Source of the DNA: Anaeramoeba flamelloides
Taxonomy: Eukaryota; Metamonada; Anaeramoebidae
Length of the DNA: 64,000 nucleotides
Direction of reading: 5' to 3'
Assembly: GCA_027625915.1 (NCBI GenBank)
Contig: JANTQA010000023.1
Location: 10,602,001-10,666,000, forward strand
Shown: positions 23,881-35,499 of the stretch, one piece after another
How positions within the stretch are numbered: the stretch's first letter is position 1
Layout of the letters: the number at the start of each line of letters is the position of its first letter
Position numbers and translations under genes: made by a program
The notes under the pieces: generated by a model
What the model saw: only the letters and a program-made list of their open reading frames with translations
Told to the model about the DNA's origin: nothing
Database searches by the model: none

Positions 23881-25339
23881 TACAAATATTTCGAAACTTA
23901 ACAGCGTAAGAGGAAATTAATTTCCTCCCTTCAAAAATAAAAAAAAAAATGTGTTAAAATTTCAAATGGTTATTTTTTTTTTCCAATTCGGAAATATCCT
24001 TTCATTTCTTACTGCACGAGGTTTGTATCGAAAAATACGAATATATCATAAAAGGTGCCATATAAATAAGGAGAGATCAACTATTACAATCTATTTTTTG
24101 AAATTTATTTACTAACTAAAAAAGAAAAAGGAAGTGAAAATTTTTTCCCATTTATTCTTCAAATGCTGCTATCGGGTTAATTATTTTATTTTAATCCCAA
24201 TATCGATTATTTTTGAGCAACTAATCTACATTACAAAACAAATTTAAGATAGACATTATTCAGCTTTGGAGTCGGAATAAAAGTATTTCAAAGTTTAAAT
24301 TTGTTGCGAAATACAAATTTTGATCTAAAATTGTTGGATTTTTTACTAATATCAAAAATCAGATTTTATTTGTTGAGATCGAGTCTATGAACTCTTATAC
24401 TAAAAGCTTTTTTAGAGAAATAGCGAACCATGACAAGCTCTTATGATTTACATTCAATATCAACTTATTTTAATTTTAGACTTTCCCGGGGTAGAAGCTA
24501 ATCATTAAATTGAAAAATAACAGTAGTCATCATTCTTTCAGATATCATCATTATATTTCCTTATTTTTTATTATTATTTTGGTTCCTTTCATCATATATT
24601 TCGAAAGTCTTCTTAATATAAGATATATCATCTCTTAATTTGCATCACAATTTGAACAAAGGTGAATGGGTTAGTGTAGGAACAGTATCCATCAATAAGA
24701 TTTTTAGAGTCTATATTTAAGATTCATTTGAACCACTAAATAGAAATATGCTTCCCCATTGTTCCTATAGACTTTTAATTCTTAACAAATCAAAGACGTG
24801 TCCTTGAAAAAATCCTAATTTCTTGTTCAACTTAGCCAAAAAAATTTTGACAGTCCTTTTGAACCAAAGGTCAAATACAAGTTTTTACAAGTGTTTTTTG
24901 AACTGTTTGGTTTACTCTATTAAACAATTTAAATAACAATTTATAAAAGTTTTAGTTCTGACTTTTTTAAAAAGGTTTGATTGAATTTTTTTTTTTTTCA
25001 TTCTTGAAAATAGAAACGGAAAGAAACTATGAAAAATACGAATTCATTTCATCCTTTTTCGAAAAGTGTCAGTTTTTCAAAATTTAGTTTCACAAAGAAA
25101 ATCAACACCCCTTAACCAAAAAGATTTCTTACAAAATAATTTTCTATTCAAAAGAATAAGATCAAGTAAAATCAAATTCATAAAAAAAAAACAAAGCCAA
25201 AAAAAGAAAAAAAAAAATTTTTGCTCGAGAATTGTAATTTTTTATTTTGAAAAGAGAGAGTATTAAAGTTTCAGTTTTGTTTTTTTTTCCACACAAAAGA
25301 TCAAAATCAGATTTTAAAAATTAACAAAAAAACCTTTGT

Positions 25340-25597
25340 TTAAAGATTTTTATTTTTATGGCGATAGTTTACAACTTTGTTTTCTTCAATATAATCCACC
25401 ATAGATTTTAATTTGTCCAAGTCTTGTTCCATATTTGAACTCTTTTTTAAAAGAAAATAGTTTTTTTTTTTACCAATCTTTAATTGCTTTTTGATTTCAA
25501 ATCCACACGATGCTGCAATTTCTTCAATGTTGGTGTTTGGGTGTATTTTTACAATGTACTCTTGGGTGCCTTCTTCGGTGTTTTGTTTTGAATTCAT
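25340..25597 (-). CDS. Stand-alone subtilase-propeptide-like (I9-type) protein
   Basis: An 85-residue protein with ATG start at 25597 and TAA stop. Residues 14-22 (YIVKIHPNT) form a first strand. IEEIAASCGFEIKKQLKIG gives the helix plus Gly-Phe pattern, NYFLLKK a second strand, and LDKLKSMVDYIEENKVVNYR the closing helix and strand ending in E-N-K-V-V. This order matches the pro-domain of kexin/furin-type subtilases and the small I9 inhibitors such as yeast proteinase B inhibitor. Known members chaperone or inhibit subtilisin-like proteases. There is no signal peptide, membrane segment or protease domain, so an intracellular inhibitor is inferred. It could be a first exon of a protease gene, but a stop closes the frame and no donor is convincing. 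Confidence 0.55.
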   Translation of the reverse strand: MNSKQNTEEGTQEYIVKIHPNTNIEEIAASCGFEIKKQLKIGKKKNYFLLKKSSNMEQDLDKLKSMVDYIEENKVVNYRHKNKNL

Positions 25598-28168
25598 GAT
25601 TTAACAAGAAAAATAAAAAGAATAAATAGCACGATATTTAAAAAAATGAAATCCAAAAAATTTACTCTCGTTTTTGATAAAGTTTTGTTCTTGTTCACTG
25701 GCACCTATTCCTTAATTTAAACATTAACCTTGTTCTTAATTTGATTTTTTTTTTTTGGTGGGTCGTTTTTAAAATCGTTTTTGGAAAACTCGGATTAAAT
25801 CTTGATCTCTTTACTTTCAAAAGTCAACAAATTCTTGTTCTATTAAAAGCAGAATTCTTTTTGTAATGGTGCTTCAGATTTTTGGTTCATACATAATATT
25901 AATTCTTCATAATTGTCACTAATACAAAAAGATCTTTACAGTCTGATGAAAAACGGAAAAGTAGTGCAATTTTTTTAGTTCATTTGATTAGAAATTTTGA
26001 TCAAAGGAAATTTTTAAAAAAAAACAATTTGGAAACAATAAAGAGAATGACAAAAAACGAAAAAACGGAAATATTTTTTTTTATTGTTGAAGAAGTGTAA
26101 ATTACACTCTGGGTACCCTTTTACTTAAATTCCCAAAAAGAAATTTAAGCGTAAAATCATAGATTTCAAGATTATTATTTAATGAAAATAGTTTCAAACT
26201 GTTTGTTTTAAATTAATTCATTAAGATTTTTTTTTTTTTTTAATTCGTTATGAAATATTAATCTATCTTTTCATAGGAAGGATAGACCCATAAAAAATGA
26301 TTAATATTTTCAATAATTTCTTGTTTTAATAAAGAGATCTAAATATTTGAACAACTATAGATCAAATGAAATAGGGTACTTTATTAAGTTTTTTAGAACT
26401 TTATAGATGGTTTGATTCTATAAAGCGCTAAGTTTTTAAGAATAAGATTTGGTTTTACAAATTTTTTTGATTTTTTTTTTTTTTTTTTTTTTTTTTGCAA
26501 GTTGCAAGTTTCCCAAATCTTGTTTTCGCAAAATCCCAGTACAAGATACCGACTCGACAGCAAAAACCCAGTCCAGGTAACGACTCGACAGATTGTACGG
26601 AAAGTCCAATTCGGTTCACTTTGGTTGGCTTCAGATCGCATTCGTTGGATTCAATTCTCTACAGTTGCATAAGTCCAGCTCAATTCATTTTAGATCTGAT
26701 CATTAACAAGTTTGGTTAGGTTAGTCATGACCAAGTCCACCAATTCTAATAATGATTTTTTATTCCTTGAACCTCTCCAAGCACCTAAAAAAACAAAAAG
26801 AGGAGGAACCCAAACAACTTAAAAAGAGAAATTTGGAAAAGGTAAAAAGTATACAAAATAAAAAACGGAAATATTTTTCATCTTTTTTGAAGAATTTCTA
26901 ATTGATTGAAGACCCACCACATCGAACTGCCACAGAGTAACTTCCACTCCAATCATTTTTTTTGGGTTTGTATCTTCATATTATTCCCCAAAATAAAAAT
27001 CAAAAAATATTTTCAACCTGTTTGAAATCGTTTAAACAAAATATTTTCGATCCTAATCTCTTCTAACCTTCAATTGATAAATAGGCTTGGTGTATCAAAA
27101 AATAAGTGAACGGGGTAACAGCTCCAAAGTAACAATTCAGAAATAAAGTAAATGATTGGCTGTAGCATCCTTTCTAAGATTATTTTCAACAAACAAAAAA
27201 CGAATAAAAATATTGTTTTTTATTTTTTTAAAAGAAAATACAACCTGATTTGATTTGTGTCGAATAAAATTCGAACCACTTTTACGTTTAGTAACATTCC
27301 TTGAAAAGTGATCAATTTTTTATCAAAAGGTAATTTAATAGGGATAAATTTCACAATCTTGTTTGTTCTTTCTCATCCTTAAGCATTTGGTCGAGGATTT
27401 AAAATAAATTGTAACCTGACAAACTTCTGTCCACAATATGAGTAATTGTCACAATTTATTTTTTTAAGAAATTCACTACAAAAAATGACTACATTTGTTA
27501 GTGAAATTAGATGTAAATGATATCTCACTTTTTTCTTCATTTTTTTAAGATTTATTTTCCCAATTTGATCAATGATCTCAAGAATTGCTTTTATGACAAG
27601 AAAGGGTTTATAACCAAGGTCTTTTTCATTTACTTTCTAAAAAAATCTACAAAAAATAATGTAAAAAAAATTCTCAATTATTCTGACACAAATTTTCTCT
27701 TATTTTGCCACTGTCTCGAATTTTAATTTGATCATCTAATTTTTTTAAAACATTTTCTTGTTCAAATTTGTTTTCAAAATATCGATTTTGAATTTTTTGG
27801 TGTCTTTTCCAAAATGGTTGACCAAACTGAAAAAAAACCTATTCTCGAATTTTGGTGGAACAAAGACTCTTAGTGTGACACTTTCTGTAAAATTTGAAAT
27901 TTTTTTCATATATTTCTATTGCCCTTTTAAAAAGAAAAAAAAACCAGCACTCTTCTGAGTGGTACTTCTGAAAAGATTGATTAAATGGGTTTTGAATGTA
28001 AAAATATTTTTTTTTTCTGTCATATTTTTTACAAATTTCACATTTCGATTTTTGTTTGTTTAGTTGTTCTTCTTTTTGTTAATTTTACACAAATAACCAT
28101 AACACTTTTTTTTTTTTTATTGCAACAACAGTTTCTGATTTGAATCAAGAGACAAATCCTTTTCGAAA
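25598..28168. other. Intergenic stretch with a poly(A)-ended insertion
   Basis: No gene is supported. The notable item is the atypical block at 26471-26730, listed separately. Short plus-strand frames at 27517-27726 and 27758-27958 are F/K/L-rich and unconvincing. The final 70 nt before 28169 contain a T-run and GCAACAACAG, possibly a 5' leader with an acceptor-like site. Confidence 0.5.
26471..26730 (-). mobile_element. Poly(A)-tailed retrocopy or SINE-like insertion
   Basis: Read on the minus strand, roughly 235 nt of markedly more GC-rich sequence ends in an A-run of about 25 nt (plus-strand T-run about 26471-26496). Inside is an imperfect direct duplication of about 31 nt (TGTCGAGTCGTTACCTGG versus TGTCGAGTCGGTATCTTG). 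The poly(A) end and foreign composition suggest reverse transcription of an RNA. A tRNA-derived head was looked for: a B-box-like GAATTGAATCC exists, but the A box is poor and the spacing is wrong. Target-site duplications were not found. Confidence 0.4.
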
Positions 28169-30523
28169 ATGTTTTTTCAACGAAAAATGAAGCTCAAAGA
28201 ACACATTCCCGAATGCGGACGAACGTGTAAAAAAGCACCTGTTGGAAGGTCGAACCACGGCGTTGTTAGCTATAATGGTTTTATTTACATGTATGGCGGG
28301 CGAACAAGTTTGCAGTCTCGTGACAATACCTTCTATCGACTAAATTTGCGTACCATGAAATGGGAACGTATTTTTTCCAAAGACAAATTAGTTTTGCCAA
28401 AATGCTCTGCGTTTTCTTTCTCTTTGGATCGAGAAAATGAAAAGATTTATTTGCTGGGAGGGCTCGACGACAAACAAACCTTTTTAAAAACATTGTACGA
28501 GTATGATCTTAAGAAGAAGGTGTGGACAAAAAAACCAAATTCGCCATTTGCGTTTGTTGATCACGATAGCGTTTGCTACCAGGGCAAACTGTATGCGTTT
28601 GGTGGGGAGAATTCGAACGACGGGAGGAAGCCTTCAACTTTATTCTGTTTTGATCCAGAGTTCAATGAATGGCAAAAACTAAATTCAAAATCCTCCGATC
28701 GATATTTTAAGACTCACATTAGCTCTTTGAACCTTTCCCTTTATTTGGACAACATTGTTATGTTTGGTGGTGTGGGTCAGGAATACAGCGATAATGCTAT
28801 TTATCTTTATAACATTAGTAAAAATCGTTGGTCAAGAATTAAAAAGGATTTCAATTCGGAAACCGAGTCGAGCACAGAGACAGACACAGAGTCAGAGTCA
28901 GAGCCAGAGCTAGACACAGAGTCCGAACAAGAAAGCGAATCAGATTTCGAAATAATTTTAGATTCACAAGCAGACCAAACAACAAACGAAAACAAAGAAC
29001 GAAAAAATAGTTCTCTAACGAATCGAGATCACCAAAACCAATCAACTCAAGGCTTAGTGTTCTTTTCGAAAATTGATTCTGAATCGAATTCTCATTACGA
29101 TTCCCAATCAAAATTAAGTGATGACTTAACATTGGAAGATCAAAATGAAGAAGAATTAGAAAAAGAAAACACTCAAAGAAATAGAACAAGAACAAGAACA
29201 AGAACAAGGACAAGAACACGTACAAGAACAAGGCAAAGAAAAATTACAAGAAAACAAAACACTCAAAATTTACAAAAAAAACAGAAAAAGATCAAAACAC
29301 CTAACATTTGGCCCGAGAAAAGAATGGGCCACACGTCTGGCATTTATGGAAACAAAATGTTTGTGCTCACAGGTTATTCTCCTGTTGAATTCAAGTATTT
29401 AGAAGATTGCTGGGTATTTGATTTCGTCTCGAAAACTTGGAAAGAAATCAAAATACCAACAAGCCAACAATCACAATTGCAACGATTGCTTAACAAACGG
29501 AAGGGTGATGACGAGAAGAACATTCTCAACCCCAAGAGGGGCACACGGCTATTTAGCGGGAGGATCAGAAGCAAATTAGTCTTTGAAAATGATAGCTTTT
29601 GGATCATTGGTGGCTACACAAACCATTACACTATGGATGTGTGGGAATTAAAAATCTTAAAAAACGAATTTGAAACCGATATCAAGAATTTTTTGCAAAA
29701 TGATTTTTTGGCCGATTACAAAATAATTTCCAAAACAGGAATTGAATACACATTCCATTCCAGCCTTATTCAAGCAAGACTGAAAAAAATCAAAATTGGA
29801 AGCGTTATCAAGGCGCTATCGCAAGAACGAGACTCAATTATATCCAATATTTTACTCTTTTTGTACACTGGCTCAATTGATTTTAAGACGATCAAAAACT
29901 CGAAAGAAATCAAGAAATTAGAGAGAATATTTAGCAATTTTGGTTTGCCGCTTTGGGAAAACTATTCTGACAAAGCCCCAAACAAGCTATCACAAGACAT
30001 CGGGGAGCTTTTAAAGACAAAAAAAGGGAAGGACTTTACAATCTATGTGGAGAACAGACCCATCCATGTGCACAAGCAAATCCTGTGCTCAAGATCAGAG
30101 CTATACAGAGGCATGTTCGAGTGCGTCTCAGAATGCAATGGCTACGTCAGGGACTATTCTCGCAAGTCCTTCCAAGCAGTACAGTCTCTGATCACTTTTA
30201 TTTACACAGGCAAAACTGACCATATCACTCCACATTTGGCCTTGGAATTATTAGACGCAGTTGGGTACTATGGAATAAACGAAAACAGCGTTTTAAAAAA
30301 GTTTACAGAAGTGTCTTCACACAAGCTCTCAAAATGGAAAATTCGAAAGTTTTATAAAAACCAAAAAAAATTGGAATTGAAAAAACAAAAATCAAATAAA
30401 AATAATCGAAAAATGAAACAAAATAAGAAAATTTTAAAGATGGTTAACTTAAAAAAAAAGAAAAGGCAAAAAAGCCACAAGATACTGAAAAAAAAGAAAA
30501 ATAACCTTGTAAAAATTAATTAA
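28169..30523 (+). CDS. Kelch-repeat protein with two BTB domains (LZTR1-like)
   Basis: A 784-residue single-exon protein. Six kelch blades: about 27-69, 78-122, 129-172, 183-226, 383-427 and 460-497, with the YMYGG, YLLGG, YAFGG, VMFGG, FVLTG and WIIGG strands. Blades 4 and 5 are split by a disordered insert (228-380): an acidic S/T/E stretch, then nine Arg-Thr pairs (about 339-355). BTB 1 spans about 508-575 (FLADYKI ... FLYTGSID); BTB 2 about 611-690 (DFTIYVENRPIHVHKQIL ... FIYTGKTD). A Lys-rich tail (730-784) looks like a nuclear signal. Kelch x6 plus BTB x2 is the layout of LZTR1, a cullin-3 adaptor for RAS-family GTPases. Partner and substrate here are unknown; the cullin-3 role is inferred. 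M1 is chosen; M7 is a second possible start. AATAAATTG just after the stop may aid polyadenylation. Confidence 0.85.
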   Translation: MFFQRKMKLKEHIPECGRTCKKAPVGRSNHGVVSYNGFIYMYGGRTSLQSRDNTFYRLNLRTMKWERIFSKDKLVLPKCSAFSFSLDRENEKIYLLGGLDDKQTFLKTLYEYDLKKKVWTKKPNSPFAFVDHDSVCYQGKLYAFGGENSNDGRKPSTLFCFDPEFNEWQKLNSKSSDRYFKTHISSLNLSLYLDNIVMFGGVGQEYSDNAIYLYNISKNRWSRIKKDFNSETESSTETDTESESEPELDTESEQESESDFEIILDSQADQTTNENKERKNSSLTNRDHQNQSTQGLVFFSKIDSESNSHYDSQSKLSDDLTLEDQNEEELEKENTQRNRTRTRTRTRTRTRTRTRQRKITRKQNTQNLQKKQKKIKTPNIWPEKRMGHTSGIYGNKMFVLTGYSPVEFKYLEDCWVFDFVSKTWKEIKIPTSQQSQLQRLLNKRKGDDEKNILNPKRGTRLFSGRIRSKLVFENDSFWIIGGYTNHYTMDVWELKILKNEFETDIKNFLQNDFLADYKIISKTGIEYTFHSSLIQARLKKIKIGSVIKALSQERDSIISNILLFLYTGSIDFKTIKNSKEIKKLERIFSNFGLPLWENYSDKAPNKLSQDIGELLKTKKGKDFTIYVENRPIHVHKQILCSRSELYRGMFECVSECNGYVRDYSRKSFQAVQSLITFIYTGKTDHITPHLALELLDAVGYYGINENSVLKKFTEVSSHKLSKWKIRKFYKNQKKLELKKQKSNKNNRKMKQNKKILKMVNLKKKKRQKSHKILKKKKNNLVKIN

Positions 30524-33500
30524 TTATTATTATGTACCATTCATAAATAAATTGAAACATTATAATGTTAATTTTTTTTTTTATTTTTTTTTTAAAACTC
30601 CTATTGATTATTTTTTTTTTTTTTAGAGTGAAAATTTCTTTATCAGAAAGTATTAATATAAGTTTTTTTTTTTTTACATTTTTTCACGGCTCGAATTTCT
30701 TTAGATCAAAAAGAAGAGTTACCAAGGAAAAAGACAAAGCATTTTTTGATTAATATTAAGATACTGAAACATGGAAACCACAATAATTTGAAAATACAAA
30801 AGAAAATGTGAAGGCAAAAAATACCATAGATTTCAAGTTAATCAGACGATAAAGATAAAAGAACTCACAACAATTAAATAACAACCCCCAATGAACATTT
30901 ATGACCAATTATAAAATTATATCAAATTAAACAAAAGTATAGCGTCAGTGATTTGGGAACTTATAAAAACAATTAGATTAAAATTTATTATTTTTTATTG
31001 ACCATTACCAGGATTCCTATTTAGCAAACGATATTTTTTTTATTTTGTTTTTTTACCAATTGTTGACCCTAATCATTTTTTTTTTTTGACCTTTTTTTGT
31101 CAAACCCCCCTTCACTTTTCAACTAGAACAATAATTCTGAAGTGATCTTCTATAAATAACCAAGTAAATTTATAATTTAACACTTAAATTCCTGTTTTAG
31201 TAATTTAATTAAAAGATCGTCCAGTGTATATTATACTTCTTCAATATTAAGAATAAAGAAAAAATTTTCTTTTTTTAATAACCCCACAACCCATATCCAC
31301 ATTATTTTCAAGTATATTAATGATAATAAACACTGTAAAACTAATTGAAAATAATTTAGTTAGGAATAGGGTAGGAGGTGATTTTCGATTTTCAAAATTT
31401 GGGAGCAAAATTTGGATTTTTAGAATTAAAAACCACTAATTTCTACTCTGATTTTTTGAACCATAATAAACTTTTTCTTTAATTTTTTTTTAATATTAAA
31501 CCAAAATTGATCTAAAATATAACATGGAAAAAATAAAATTTTTTTATTTTTTTATTTTTACCATCTTAACTTGATTTTTCCAAGCTTTCATGAATTACCT
31601 AAAAGATCTTCGAAAAAAACAACAAAAACAGTGTAATAGTCTTTGAGTTTTTGATTTTACGGGGTTGAAATGGTAATAGAAACAACATCAACAATTCCAT
31701 TCCCCAATTTAAAAGATTCCTTTAGGTCTTATACCAAAACTTTTCGATATTTCCAATCAAAATATTATTTATCATTCAAAAATATCAACCCAAAAGGAAT
31801 AAAAAAGTATATATGTTTTTGGTATTGAAACAAAATACCATTAAGTAATAAGATCTTTCTAAAGTATGACTAATTCAGAACTCACCAAATATGGTTTTGT
31901 CAACTTATAGTTTTCCCATTGTTTTCACATGGAAAAAAATTTTTTATTTTGTTTTTTTTGCTGGTAACTGAAAAATAATATTATATCCTCTTTCTGATTT
32001 TTTTTTATACATATATGTTACTATTCCAAATTAATATTCAATTATATCAATTTTATTGATTTAAATTTGCATTTTTAAGTGATAAAAAACTATTAATGAA
32101 TTCGAAGATTTTTTGCTGTGATTTAAAAAGTGAAATTTTATAAAAAAAAATCTAAATAAATTGTTTGGCAAAAAGTGTAGAATAATTTTTTAAACTCATT
32201 GGTTGTAAAAATTGCCAAAATTGTTTTTGATAGATCCTTTAAGGATTAAATTACCCTACTTTTCTAATATTTAATCAAAAAAAAAAAAAAAAAAAAAAAA
32301 GATAAAAAAATAAATTTTTGTGATAAATATGATCTATAATGAGTCACTAAATCCTGTCTTTCAACTTTAAAATCCATGTGTTTTCTTTTCTTATTTGTAT
32401 GTGTTTCAGTAAACAACCAATTAACCACCCATTAATATACCCACCTTCAAACCAATTTTGAAAGTAGATACCCAAATTTTTTTAGTAAATTTTAAATTAG
32501 GAATAAATTTTTTTTTTTGTAATGAATTATTGAGTTTTTTTGATGATAAAAATAATGAAGAAAATTTACTCTATTTTTTGAGATAACTTTTCGAATTTAA
32601 TTCTGTTTTTTTTGAATTTACTTTTTAAACAATTGAACTTTTAGGAGCCAGTCCCATATATACATATGGTTTATTGTTAGTTTCTTAAAAGTATTAAAGT
32701 ATTGGATCTATGACAAAAAACAAACAAACAAAAAAAAACAGAGGTTTAATTTTGAAACAAGAACTAACTTTTCAGCATACATAATTTTGAAAAATGTAAG
32801 ACAAAATAAAGGATTCAAAAATATTGATTTTTAATACCATCTTTGAAAACTGAAGATTTTTTCTTTGATTTACCAATTATCAATAAAAATTTGTTACAAA
32901 AAATTAGGCAATTGTAAGATCATCAAAATCACGTTTTCAGATTTAAATAATCAAGGGGAAACTTAATTTTTTTAACCGATTTGATTGAAAATGATGAATT
33001 ATATAATTCTTTGAAGTTAATTTATTACTTGGATTAATTGATTTTTTAATTGATTTTAGCAACTGTTTCAATTTACAAACCGTGTTGAACTTTTTTCTTG
33101 GAAAGATAAAAAAAAAAATAAATAACTATGAAAAGTATACAAACTAAAATAAAATATCAAATAAATTCTGTATTCTTAAAAACCAGCCCATAATGATTTA
33201 TCCGATTTATAAAGTTCTAATTTATATTTAACTTTGTAACACATTTTATTTGATCATTCCCAGATCAAATACTTCGAAATCTTAATTAAAATACAAAATG
33301 ATACCAATTTCCACAAATTTGAAATAAAAGTAAATAACTACCAACACACTCAACACTTTTTTTTTTTTAAAAAAAAAATGCACCAATTCAATTTTAACCT
33401 TTTTACTATATTATTTTTTTACCCCCTTTCATTGTTTGCTCTCTCTGTGTCTTAGCTTAAAAACAAAAATGTATATAAATACAATCGAAAAAAATAAAAA

Positions 33501-34383
33501 AAAAACTACTAATTTGTTATATTTTTCAAAACTTAATATTAAGTTACTTTTAATTTAGAGAGTATTAATGTTTTTATATATAACAATCCTAATCAAAATT
33601 AAAGAAAAAAAAATAAAATCAAAATAAAAATTGCTATATCTAAAAATATGTAATGAACTAAAAAAGTATTGGTAAATTTGCTGAAATTTCCACCAGCAAT
33701 TATTAATATTTCAAATTGATAAGATAGCAACAATTAATTTTATTTGAGTTTTTCAACTTTAAAAGAACTCAACCTTAATCTAATATCGACTCATTCCAAA
33801 AAAAAAAAAACGATCTGATTTGAACTCATTACGTAAATCAAGAAAAACGGAATGAAAACAGAACAGAAAAGATGAAAAAATGATTTTCATATTTTTATCA
33901 AAAATCCTTTCCAATTTGAATGGAATTGTATTATTGCGATTCTTTTAACATCTTTATATGTGTCCAAAAATTTTCAATTTATTTTTTTATCATGAATCAA
34001 AATATAAATCATATCATTATCTAATATTTTAATTTTAATCCACCACCTTAATATACTTGAATAGTATTAAAAATATGATTTAAAAGAAATAGAAAATTGA
34101 TCTCTTATTTTTTTGAAATAAACTTTAAATTTGAATTAAAGTAATTCTGACATTAACAAAAAAACAAAAATAATAATAAAAATAAAAAATTAAATAGTGT
34201 TCTTGATAAAAATTAAAATAACTGATCAAAATTCTAAAAGATCGGAAAAATCATAAAAAATGATCTGAAAAGATGAGTTTAAGTGATCCTTGAAAATTTT
34301 CGACTTTTGTTCAAAAATTCAAAATTTTAGTTTAAATATTGTCAAAGATTAATCGGTTGTCATTATTCGTCAAAAATTAGAAA
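30524..34383. other. Gene-free AT-rich intergenic stretch
   Basis: About 3.9 kb with homopolymer runs (for example A-runs near 32280 and T-runs near 30570 and 31080). There are no open frames of coding character and no inverted-repeat element that I can recognise. It is probably the 3' flank of both neighbouring genes, which converge on it. Confidence 0.55.
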
Positions 34384-35456
34384 TTATTTTTGTGAACATT
34401 CCTTGAAAATTTTCATAATTGGAATTTTTGGATTTAATTGATAGTATTCAGCAATATCTTCAAATTCTTCTTTAATAAATTCTTGGTCAGTATCTGCAGT
34501 AATTGGGAATTTGTCGGTGTATAAAAAGGAAATCAACAATTCAATGGTTTCAAGGGATTTGCCTGAATAGTCCTTGACGTTTGGAAGTTTTTCTTTGATG
34601 TTTTGGAACATATTCTTAAATAAACCACTTCTGGCTGCTAATATAAATTTATGAACATGTAACTCTTCTTCATATTCTTCTTCTTCATCATTGTCTTTAA
34701 CAATAATTGTAAAATCAGAGGTTTCTTCATCAAATAATAATTGTTTCAAGTCATCTTTTAATAATTTAGTTTTTTGAGGTTCATGGATTCCAAAATAGCC
34801 TAATATTTCGTTTGTTCTTTTTGCATTTTTCATATCATCACAATAAACCCATTCTAATAAATCTTCAATTTCTTTTAAGGTTAAATTTTCTTCAAAATAT
34901 TGAGTGATTTCATCAAAAGGCTTTCCAAGTCTTGTCTCGATCAATATTTTATGAACGGGGATGTTTTTGATTTTGCAATCTGACAAATCTCCGCTTTCCA
35001 ATAACTTTCCAAAATCTTGACTTAAATAACTATTATTTGTTTTGTATACAAAAATTGCTCCGCGGTCACAAGCCACTATCCTGTTAAAAAAAGAATTTTC
35101 GTCTAATGATATAATTTTTCTCAACACCGTGGTATTGGTTTTGTCAGAATAAGAACCCGAAGCCCATATCTCGTTATCTTCTGTCAAATATGCAATATAC
35201 TCAAAACCACTTCCCATGTCTTTAATTATTTTTTTGTTGTCTTTAAATTGTGGGTATTGCTGGAATGTTTTTATATCTGATCCAAAGCCAGTATTGCGAT
35301 CTAGGCCACATACATAGACTTTCCCATCATTTGTAAGAATAGCAGAATGTTTATAGCCTATTGTCATTTTATTAATGTCATCTATTGAGAACCATAGAGT
35401 TATTTTTTCTAATTTTTTACCATGAGAATTAGTTCCCTTCCCATTTCCAAATTGCC
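34384..35456 (-). CDS. RCC1-BTB-BTB protein, exon 2 (C-terminal two thirds)
   Basis: This exon begins after a CAACAAACAG acceptor (exon start 35456) and runs to TAA at 34384. Joined in phase 1 to exon 1 (ending 43727), it restores the RCC1 blade AFGSNYGQFGNGKG, so the two form one 566-residue protein. It holds the last RCC1-like blades (GYKHSAILTNDGKVYVCG, then MGSGFEYIAYLTEDNEIWAS), a degenerate first BTB (DFGKLLESGDLSDCKIKNIP ... LLEWVYCDD), and a well-formed second BTB (DFTIIV ... ELHVHKFILAARSGLF ... LISFLYTDKFP). An acidic loop, DNDEEEEYEEE, sits inside BTB 2. RCC1-BTB proteins usually act as adaptors, often for cullin-3 ligases; the substrate is unknown. The ATG at 35367 is internal and not the start. 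Confidence 0.85.
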
Positions 35457-35499
35457 CTGTTTGTTGTTGTTTTTTTTTTTTTTGTATAAAAAAAAAATA

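Larger units (their letters stand above)
21686..25339. other. Transposon graveyard between two genes
   Basis: No intact host gene is seen. The stretch contains a helix-turn-helix transposase remnant (22185-22440), a solo MITE end (about 22930-22990), foldback repeats (23091-23290 and 23800-23880) and a LINE tail (23361-23790), each listed separately. Frames at 21682-21882 and 25066-25266 begin at TTG or GTG and have no coding character. 23900-25060 shows nothing recognisable. Confidence 0.6.

Noticed and set aside
26495-26719. Overlapping frames of 74 and 82 codons on both strands
   Set aside because: They lie on the poly(A)-ended insertion; neither shows a conserved domain and one includes the poly(A) run as Lys.
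26495-26730. tRNA gene or clear tRNA-derived head
   Set aside because: A B-box-like word is present but the A box is weak, the spacing is too short and no cloverleaf can be drawn.
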